In this document: positions 14,126-20,226 of the stretch, in pieces
How the letters are laid out: every line of letters begins with the position of its first letter
Position numbering within the stretch: position 1 is the first letter of the stretch
Assembly: GCA_023245265.1 (NCBI GenBank)
Contig: JAHFKQ010000004.1
Location: 1 to 22,137, forward strand
Reading direction: 5' to 3'
Length of the DNA: 22,137 nt
Source: Candidatus Collierbacteria bacterium
GTDB lineage: Bacteria; Patescibacteriota; Microgenomatia; UBA1400; MFAQ01
Translations under genes and position numbers: made by a program
The notes under the pieces: generated by a model
The model's database searches: none
What the model saw: only the letters and a program-made list of their open reading frames with translations
Told to the model about the DNA's origin: nothing

Positions 14126-15334
14126 ATGAAGATTCTCATGCTCACCCCGTATCTGCCGTATCCGGACTCCTCCGGAGGTCAGATCAGAACTCAGAATCTT
14201 CTCAAGCACTTGTGCAAGCATCACGAGATAACTTTAATTTCTCTAATCAAAGATCCCAAAGAGAATGAAAATGTCAAATATCTTTTGAAATACTGTAAAA
14301 AAGTTTTAACCTTTCAAAGGAGCCGCACCCCGTGGACAATAAAAAATATTCTCAAAACCGGCTTCTCCTTTGATCCTTTTCTAATTGTCCGCAATTATGC
14401 CCCCGGAGTCAAAGAAGCCGTCTCCAAAGAGCTGGGGACAGGCGAGTATGACTTGGTTCATGCCGAAACTTTTTATGTGATGCCCAGTATTCCCAAAACC
14501 GATCTACCTATTATCCTCGTCGATCAAACCATTGAGTACCTGGTCTACCAACACTATGTTAATGAGACAGCCCCTTGGTTCCTGAGGCCACTCTTACAGA
14601 TCGATGTGGAAAAGATGAAGTACTCTGAGAGATATTATTGGCGTAAAGCGACCCAGGTGGTGGCCGTCTCGGAAGCAGACAAAAATGAAATGTTAAAGAT
14701 CGAGCCTGGTATGCATGTGGAAATCATTCCCAATGGGGTAAATCTTGATCTGTTCAAAAAGAAATCCCGTTGGGACACCAAAGAAAAATCGGTACTGCAA
14801 ATTAGTAATTTCAAGTGGCTTCAGAATGTTGAGGCGGCTCATGTCCTAATTGAAAAAGTCTTCCCCCTGGTTAGAGAAAAAGTCCCAGGGGTAAAGCTCT
14901 GGATTGTTGGACAGTACATTCCTCAGGATATTCTGAATCTTAAAGATAAAGACCTCATCATCAAATCCGTCGCCGTCGACGACTCGGCCACCCTAGTGAA
15001 AGCCTGGCATGATGCTTCCGTTTTTGCTTCCACTATCAAAGGACCCGGTGGAACTCGTCTCAAGAACCTGGCTGCCATGGCCAGCCAACTCCCAATCGTT
15101 TCGACCAAAGTGGGCGTCGAAGGTCTCATGGTGGAAGATAAAAAACATGTTTTGATTGGAAACAGTCCACAGAAAATGGCCGAGCTGATCGTCAAAGTGA
15201 TAAAATCACCCGCGCTGGCCAAACGACTGGCTCTAACTACCCGAAAGCATGTCGAAGAAAATTTCGACTGGCGGATTATGGCGGAGAGACTCGATTCTCT
15301 ATATAAAAAATTAGGCAAAAATGAAAAAAAATAA
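14126..15334 (+). CDS. GT4-like glycosyltransferase with altered donor-site motif
   Basis: 402 residues, GT-B fold. Seen: MKILMLTPYLPYPDSSGGQIRTQNLL with the GG loop, YDLVHAETFYV, VVAVSEADKNEML, IIPNGVNLDLF, a donor-domain start VLQISNFKWLQNVEAA, and GPGGTRLKNLAAMASQLPIVSTKVGVEGL. It resembles the GT4 subgroup whose donor motif reads G-G-GtrLK-lEAma rather than EGFG. In that motif the conserved Glu is Ala316, so the residue that usually contacts the nucleotide ribose is missing. The start codon follows the previous TAG directly, and the end overlaps the next gene by 14 bases. Probable role: sugar transfer to the lipid-linked glycan, unless the motif change has altered or abolished activity. 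Confidence 0.85.
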   Translation: MKILMLTPYLPYPDSSGGQIRTQNLLKHLCKHHEITLISLIKDPKENENVKYLLKYCKKVLTFQRSRTPWTIKNILKTGFSFDPFLIVRNYAPGVKEAVSKELGTGEYDLVHAETFYVMPSIPKTDLPIILVDQTIEYLVYQHYVNETAPWFLRPLLQIDVEKMKYSERYYWRKATQVVAVSEADKNEMLKIEPGMHVEIIPNGVNLDLFKKKSRWDTKEKSVLQISNFKWLQNVEAAHVLIEKVFPLVREKVPGVKLWIVGQYIPQDILNLKDKDLIIKSVAVDDSATLVKAWHDASVFASTIKGPGGTRLKNLAAMASQLPIVSTKVGVEGLMVEDKKHVLIGNSPQKMAELIVKVIKSPALAKRLALTTRKHVEENFDWRIMAERLDSLYKKLGKNEKK

Positions 15335-16247
15335 TTACGACTTGGCGGTCATTATCGTCAATTACAACACCGAAAAGCTAACTGAAGAGTGTTTAAACTC
15401 GGTTTTCGGTACCGATCAGCCAAAGGGCGGCCTTCAAGTCATAGTAGTCGATAATGGTTCCAAAGATGGCAGTTTGGCTATGCTTCATAAAATGCAGAAG
15501 AAGCATCCCAATTTGGTGGTGATTGACGCCAAAGAAAATCTTGGCTTTGCCAAAGGAAACAATGTCGGGGTGGAAGCGGCCGAGGCCGCCTACTTGCTTT
15601 TCTTAAATTCCGACACGATCGTCAAGCGCTACTCACTGGTTAAGCCTTTGAAATACTTAAAAACCCATCCCAAAGTAGGGGCGATTACGATCAGACTTTT
15701 CTTGAAGGATGGTAGTATCGATTACGATAACCATCGTGGCTTCCCCACTCCTTGGGCCGCCATCACCAAGTTTTCGGGTTTAGCAAATCTATTTCCTAAT
15801 TCTACTTTTTTTAATAGCTATCACCTCGGTTTCAAAAAGCTGGACAAGATCCACCAAATTCCGGTGGCCGCCGGCAGTTGGTTAATGATGCCAAATAAAC
15901 TTTTTCAACAAATTGGCCGCTGGGACGAAACTTATTTTTTCTACGGTGAGGATATCGATCTCTGCTTTAGAATCAACGAAGCCGGTTACAAGATTATTTA
16001 TTATCCCAAGGTCAGTACCCTCCATCTTCGCGGAGCTTCTTCCGGCTTAAGAAAAGAAAACGCCAAAACCGCCGTCTCCGGTAAAGAGAATCGGCTTAAG
16101 GTAGCCAAGGCTTCGACCGATGCTTGGAAAATATTTTACAAAAAGTTTTATCGCGCAAAATACCCCTATTTGGTGACGGCCGCCATCATTGCCGGTATGA
16201 GTGTCATTGGCTACCTTCGCATCCTTAAATACAAACTTTCAAAATGA
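15321..16247 (+). CDS. GT2 family glycosyltransferase (WbbL rhamnosyltransferase-like)
   Basis: 308 residues. Seen: LAVIIVNYNTEKL, VIVVDNGSKDGS, ENLGFAKGNNVGV, FLNSDTIV, VAAGSWLMMPNKLF, and the catalytic-base motif FFYGEDIDLCFRI, followed by LHLRGASSGL and a C-terminal segment with a likely membrane-associated helix (VTAAIIAGMSVIGYL). All GT2/WbbL signatures are intact, in contrast to the GT2 at 10514. It likely adds a deoxyhexose or similar sugar at the inner membrane face. It overlaps the preceding gene by 14 bases; an AGG five bases before the ATG is one of the few Shine-Dalgarno-like motifs in this operon. The stop overlaps the next start as ATGA. Confidence 0.92.
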   Translation: MKKNNYDLAVIIVNYNTEKLTEECLNSVFGTDQPKGGLQVIVVDNGSKDGSLAMLHKMQKKHPNLVVIDAKENLGFAKGNNVGVEAAEAAYLLFLNSDTIVKRYSLVKPLKYLKTHPKVGAITIRLFLKDGSIDYDNHRGFPTPWAAITKFSGLANLFPNSTFFNSYHLGFKKLDKIHQIPVAAGSWLMMPNKLFQQIGRWDETYFFYGEDIDLCFRINEAGYKIIYYPKVSTLHLRGASSGLRKENAKTAVSGKENRLKVAKASTDAWKIFYKKFYRAKYPYLVTAAIIAGMSVIGYLRILKYKLSK

Positions 16248-17383
16248 GAATTGGGATTGATGCTCGACTCTACGGTTTGGAACATGCCGGTCTGGGCAGA
16301 TATGTTTCTAAACTAATCGAGACTGTTCTAAAGGCCGATACCAAAAACAAATACACTCTCTTCTTGACCGGCAAACACGCCGAAGCTTTTAAAAATCGGA
16401 AGAGGGTTAAAGTGGTAGTTTGTAATATTCCCATCTATAGCTTTGGCGAACAGCTTCTTTTGCCGTGGGTCTTTCATAAGGAAAAGCTGGACCTTCTCCA
16501 TATACCCCATTTTAATGCTCCTTTGCTCTATCCCGGTAAATATCTTCTGACGATACATGATCTCATCAAACACGACTCCACTGGTATGGCCACCACGACC
16601 AGACAACCCTTTTTCTATCTAATTAAACGGCTAGGCTATCTCATCCTTACCGGCTTAATTGTCAAACGCGCCAAGGCCATCATTGTGCCCTCGAACTTTG
16701 TCAAAGAAGATGTTGCCAAGCGTTTGAAGGTGGATAAGACAAAAATAGTTGTTACCTATGAAGCCGTCGCCAACACTTTCCAAAAAACTACTTTATCCAC
16801 CAAGGAGAAAAAGGAACTCCTCGCCAAGTACTCCCTCACTCAACCCTTTATTATTTATACCGGCAGTGTCTATCCTCATAAAAATGTTGATATCTTGATT
16901 GAAGCTGTGGCTAGACACAACCGGCTCCGGGAAGTCGATCTCGAACTGGCTCTTGTTTGTTCCAGATCGGTTTTTTATGATCGCACCAATCAAAAAATTA
17001 AGGAACAAGGTCTTGGACACTGGATAAAGATGCTGGGTTTTGTCGGGGATAGCGATATCTCAAAGCTGTATAGTCTGGCTTTAGCCCTCGTCCATCCGAG
17101 CAAAATGGAAGGTTTTGGTCTCACCGGTCTGGAGGCCATGTCCGTCGGTTTACCGGTCATCTCCAGTAATGCCGGTTGCTTACCGGAAGTTTATGGAGAG
17201 GCGGCTCTCTTTTTTAATCCTAATCAGGTTGATGATCTGGTGGCTTCTTTGGATGAGTTAATCAGGAACGCCGGGCTGCGTGAAGATTTGATAGCCAAAG
17301 GTTATCTCCAGGTGAAGAAATATTCTTGGGAGAAGATGGCCGCCGAAACCGTAGCGGTTTACCACCGGATATTGAATCCATGA
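16244..17383 (+). CDS. GT4 family glycosyltransferase (mtfB-like)
   Basis: 379 residues. Seen: MRIGIDARLYGLEHAGLGRYVSKL with the glycine-rich loop, LLTIHDLIKHDS, AIIVPSNFVKEDV, YTGSVYPHKNVDILIEA at the start of the donor domain, IKMLGFVGDSDISKLY and PSKMEGFGLTGLEAMSVGLP. Both Glu residues of EX7E are present (289 and 297). The G-D-R--G-GRY start and the PHKN segment match the mannosyltransferase-like GT4 group (mtfB type), so GDP-mannose from the ManC nearby is a reasonable but unproven donor. ATGA overlaps join it to the genes on both sides, with no Shine-Dalgarno motif before its start. Confidence 0.92.
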   Translation: MRIGIDARLYGLEHAGLGRYVSKLIETVLKADTKNKYTLFLTGKHAEAFKNRKRVKVVVCNIPIYSFGEQLLLPWVFHKEKLDLLHIPHFNAPLLYPGKYLLTIHDLIKHDSTGMATTTRQPFFYLIKRLGYLILTGLIVKRAKAIIVPSNFVKEDVAKRLKVDKTKIVVTYEAVANTFQKTTLSTKEKKELLAKYSLTQPFIIYTGSVYPHKNVDILIEAVARHNRLREVDLELALVCSRSVFYDRTNQKIKEQGLGHWIKMLGFVGDSDISKLYSLALALVHPSKMEGFGLTGLEAMSVGLPVISSNAGCLPEVYGEAALFFNPNQVDDLVASLDELIRNAGLREDLIAKGYLQVKKYSWEKMAAETVAVYHRILNP

Positions 17384-18459
17384 AAGTCGCTTTGGTTTAT
17401 GACCGTGTGAACAAGTTTGGGGGAGCCGAACGCCTATTGCTTTCTTTACACCGTTTGTTCCCCAAGGCTCCTATTTACACTTTGGTTCATGAACCCCGAA
17501 CTTCAGTCTGGGCCAAAGGCATCAAAATAATTCCCTCGTTTTTAAACCGGATTCCTTTTTTGAGGTCCCGCCATGAATGGTTGGCTCCACTTGCCCCTCT
17601 GGCCTTCGAGACTCTGGACTTGACCGGGTTCGAGGTCATCATCAGCGTCACCAGCGGAGATGCCAAGAGTGTTCTCACCAAACCATCTCAACTCCATCTT
17701 TGCTACTGTCTTACTCCCACCAGGTATTTTTGGAGTGGTTTCGGAGAGTATGCCCGTGATCCAAAAATGAAATGGCTCCCAAATTTCCTCAAAAAATACT
17801 TTCTCGAACTTGATCTCCTGACCTCGACCAGACCCGACCACTATATTGCCATTTCCAAGGAAGTGCAAAAACGAGTAAAAAAATACTACAAAAGAAATTC
17901 AACGATAGTTTATCCTTGCATAGAAGATAAATTTTACTCAAAAAAACCTCTTTCATTTGATAAACGGAAATATTTTCTTATTGTTTCCAGGTTAGTTCCC
18001 TACAAGAGGGTCGACTTGGCCATCTCTGCCTTTAATAAGTTGAAATATCCTTTGGTCGTCGTCGGTATTGGTAGTGAGCTCGGCCGCTTAAAAAAAGTGG
18101 CCGGTTCGAATATCTCGTTTGTCGGTGATGTTTCCGATGACCGATTGATTAAATATTACCGGGAGGCCAAGGCCGTTATTTTTCCTCAGGAGGAAGATTT
18201 TGGTCTCGTTCCTTTGGAGGCCCAAGCTCTCGGTACTCCCGTCATTGCGTATGGTAGGGGAGGTGCTTTGGAAACCATTGTTGCCGGCAAGACCGGTCTC
18301 TTTTTCCGGGAGCAGACTCCAACCTCTCTTCTTTCGGCGGTCGAGAAATTTACCCGGTCAAATTTTCAAATCACGGCGTTACAGAAAAACGCTTCTCGTT
18401 TCCGCTATACCAATTTTTCTCAGGCGTTTCTCAAGGAGATTAAACATCTCCGGCATTAA
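17380..18459 (+). CDS. WbaZ-like GT4 glycosyltransferase
   Basis: 359 residues from the ATG at 17380. Seen: MKVALVYDRVNKFGGAERLL, PIYTLVHEP, PLAFETLDLTGFEVIISVTSG, LHLCYCLTPTRYFWSGF, YIAISKEVQKRVKKYY, YFLIVSRLVPYKRVDLAI and QEEDFGLVPLEAQALGTPVIAYGRGG. These are the signatures of the WbaZ mannosyltransferase group of GT4, so transfer of mannose from GDP-mannose is likely. EX7E is intact (Glu272, Glu280). A longer reading from TTG 17326 is possible, but it would overlap the previous gene by 58 bases and add a charged, non-family stretch; the ATG gives an ATGA overlap like its neighbours. It is the last gene of the 12-gene run and overlaps the converging manC by 20 bases. Confidence 0.92.
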   Translation: MKVALVYDRVNKFGGAERLLLSLHRLFPKAPIYTLVHEPRTSVWAKGIKIIPSFLNRIPFLRSRHEWLAPLAPLAFETLDLTGFEVIISVTSGDAKSVLTKPSQLHLCYCLTPTRYFWSGFGEYARDPKMKWLPNFLKKYFLELDLLTSTRPDHYIAISKEVQKRVKKYYKRNSTIVYPCIEDKFYSKKPLSFDKRKYFLIVSRLVPYKRVDLAISAFNKLKYPLVVVGIGSELGRLKKVAGSNISFVGDVSDDRLIKYYREAKAVIFPQEEDFGLVPLEAQALGTPVIAYGRGGALETIVAGKTGLFFREQTPTSLLSAVEKFTRSNFQITALQKNASRFRYTNFSQAFLKEIKHLRH

Positions 18460-19486
18460 TCTTCTCCACAATCTGCCCCACCTTACCACTGTCTTCTTTT
18501 TTGGTTACCAAAATCCCTTCTTTTGCCTCCACTACGACCAAGTCGCTGACCCCAATCGTCGCAATGATCTTCCCGGACTCACTCCATAAAAAATTATTGG
18601 CGCCATCGATCTGGATTTGGCCACCGTTTTTGGAGAATAAATTATTTTCCGAATAAAATCTATCTACAAATTCCCAAGTTCCAAAATCAATCCATTTGAA
18701 AGGATGAACTATGACCAGTGAGTTCCCATCTTTGTGAGACTGTTTGGAGACTTCTTCCAGTGCTCCCTTGGCCATCTTAGCGTACTCGATGGCGATATCT
18801 TCGCCCCGGACAATCGCCATCAAGGGCTCATACCAATCCGGTCGGTATTTTTGATACATTTTTAAAAGATTTTCCGGTGTCATCGTCGTGTGATTGGTAT
18901 GAACCAGCAATCGTCCACTATCCATAAACTCTTGAATTTTGGCGGTTTCAGTCCGGTCGATATAATCCGCAATTTCATAAACTCTGATAGGGGAGTCTCC
19001 ACTTATTAGCCGGCCGGTCAATAAATAATCTACCCCTTGGACGACTCTATCTGGAGAGTAGCCCCCGGTAATATATTTGTTTGTTGTCTTTCCCAAGTTT
19101 TCCGCCACTTCGATAAAATCTAAAAATGCCGTCTCCGGAAGCCTTAAATCGTCAACTTGAATCAGCATAAATGGCTCTTTACCATGACCGGCCTTCATTA
19201 GAAAAGCCGCCGCCAAGCCGGTGGCCGGACCTTGATTCCTGGTTTCCGGCTCAATAAAGATATTTTCTTGTCGTAGTTCCCCGACTTGGGTGTGAGCAAT
19301 TTTGGCTTGGGCGGCATTGGTCTGAAGATAGATTTCTTCGGGCCGGTATTTGCGGCGTAAGGTTTCCCAGTTGGCTTGAAAGAGAGACTTGCCGTCAACA
19401 AAGGGCAAAAAATGTTTCGGCAGGCTGGGGGTACTGAGGGGCCACATTTTAGTTCCCACGCCTCCACAAATGATGACTGGTATCAT
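18440..19486 (-). CDS. manC: Mannose-1-phosphate guanylyltransferase
   Basis: 348 residues. Makes GDP-mannose from GTP and mannose-1-phosphate in the cytoplasm. Seen: the nucleotidyltransferase signature CGGVGTKMWPLS (7-18, with Lys13 where Arg is usual), PKHFLPF with Lys24, EPETRNQGPATGLAA, QVDDLRLPE at the metal site, and C-terminal HPFKWIDFGTWEF, then VSDLVVVEAKEGILVTKK. The length fits a single-domain enzyme without the isomerase cupin domain of bifunctional ManC/AlgA. The ATG at 19486 is preferred to TTG 19492 because a TATAAT box ends 8 bases before the ATG and only 2 before the TTG. Its product is the expected substrate of the Gmd-like enzyme at 1039 and of WbaZ-like transferases, so it links the separate modules. 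The last 20 bases overlap the opposing GT4. Confidence 0.93.
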   Translation of the reverse strand: MIPVIICGGVGTKMWPLSTPSLPKHFLPFVDGKSLFQANWETLRRKYRPEEIYLQTNAAQAKIAHTQVGELRQENIFIEPETRNQGPATGLAAAFLMKAGHGKEPFMLIQVDDLRLPETAFLDFIEVAENLGKTTNKYITGGYSPDRVVQGVDYLLTGRLISGDSPIRVYEIADYIDRTETAKIQEFMDSGRLLVHTNHTTMTPENLLKMYQKYRPDWYEPLMAIVRGEDIAIEYAKMAKGALEEVSKQSHKDGNSLVIVHPFKWIDFGTWEFVDRFYSENNLFSKNGGQIQIDGANNFLWSESGKIIATIGVSDLVVVEAKEGILVTKKEDSGKVGQIVEKINAGDV

Positions 19487-19494
19487 ATTCAAGC

Positions 19495-19500
19495 ATTATA
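19495..19500 (-). promoter_or_regulatory. Extended -10 box (TGtTATAAT) for manC
   Basis: On the minus strand a perfect TATAAT, preceded by TGt (extended -10 form), ends 8 bases before ATG 19486. An extended -10 explains the lack of a visible -35. Transcription would start one or two bases before the ATG, so the mRNA would be leaderless. Confidence 0.55.
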
Positions 19501-19544
19501 ACAACTCAATTTCCGATAGATTCCCCATTACAACAAAGATGGGT

Positions 19545-19550
19545 TAAAAT
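19545..19550 (+). promoter_or_regulatory. Putative -10 box (TAAAAT) for the sugar transferase
   Basis: TAAAAT lies 12 bases before the ATG at 19563, leaving a leader of about 5 bases and no room for a Shine-Dalgarno. No good -35 is seen. It shares the short 19487-19562 intergenic region with the opposing manC promoter. Confidence 0.4.
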
Positions 19551-19562
19551 GAATTCACCTCT

Positions 19563-20213
19563 ATGCTATACGACTTTCTTAAGCGTCTGATGGACATTAT
19601 TGCGGCCCTTATCCTTGGTGTCCTGTTCTTACCGATCTGGATTATCATCCCCATTCTTCTCAAGCTGGACTCTCCCGGTCCGGTCCTCTACAAGCCGGAA
19701 AGGGTCGGCCGTAACGGTAAAGTGTTCGGTATGTATAAGTTTAGATCTATGAAAATGTTTGAGGTTGATGGTAAGCCGGTTCACGCCGTTGAGTTTTGGA
19801 AGCATAATCCGGAACTTTATGAAAAATACAAAAAAGGCGGCTGGAAACTAGAACTGGACGAAGATCCGCGTATCACCAGATTAGGTAAGATTCTACGCCA
19901 AACCAGTATTGACGAAATGCCACAGGTCTTAAATGTTTTGAAAGGGGAGATGAGTCTGGTCGGTCCTAGAGCTTATGTCGAACCGGAGATCGAAGACGCC
20001 ACCAAAAGATATGGCAACAACATTACCACTCTCATTAAAGAAAGTCTTTCGGCTAAACCAGGCATGACCGGTCCGTGGCAAGTGTCCGGTCGAAACGAAA
20101 TTCCTTGGAATCAAAGAGTGGCTATCGACGCTGATTATGCCAAAAGAAGGTCCCTACTTTACGATATTTATATTATTTTAAAAACCCCGTTTGCTATGAT
20201 TAGTAAGTGGTAA
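19563..20213 (+). CDS. Undecaprenyl-phosphate sugar phosphotransferase (monotopic PGT, bacterial sugar transferase)
   Basis: 216 residues. Starts glycan assembly by moving a sugar-1-phosphate from a nucleotide sugar to undecaprenyl phosphate. Seen: a re-entrant hydrophobic helix (about 11-33) containing Pro24, SPGPVLYKPERVGRNGKVF (37-55), MYKFRSM (57-63), DPRITRLGKILRQTSIDEMPQ with the catalytic Asp117-Glu118 pair, LKGEMSLVGPR, and KPGMTGPWQVSGRN. The size corresponds to the catalytic domain alone (PglC/WcaJ C-terminal type); the four-helix N-terminal part of WbaP/WcaJ is absent. In the conserved F/Y-x-Q-x-R-x-G segment the Gln position is Pro45. About 30 residues (67-98) are inserted between FRSM and DPR. 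The donor sugar is unknown. It is followed after 13 bases by the DUF4012 gene, probably co-transcribed. Confidence 0.93.
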   Translation: MLYDFLKRLMDIIAALILGVLFLPIWIIIPILLKLDSPGPVLYKPERVGRNGKVFGMYKFRSMKMFEVDGKPVHAVEFWKHNPELYEKYKKGGWKLELDEDPRITRLGKILRQTSIDEMPQVLNVLKGEMSLVGPRAYVEPEIEDATKRYGNNITTLIKESLSAKPGMTGPWQVSGRNEIPWNQRVAIDADYAKRRSLLYDIYIILKTPFAMISKW

Positions 20214-20226
20214 ATACTTAATTCCT

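Noticed and set aside
13805..14224. Long antisense open frames, such as 13805-14224, 14923-15318, 6700-7107 and 1234-1581 on the minus strand
   Set aside because: Each lies opposite a well-supported gene, has low-complexity or unstructured composition, shows no recognisable motif or promoter, and is explained as a frame shadow.
17326..17379. N-terminal extension of the WbaZ-like GT4 from TTG 17326
   Set aside because: The added residues are charged and unlike the family; ATG 17380 gives MKVALVYD and an ATGA overlap like the neighbouring genes.
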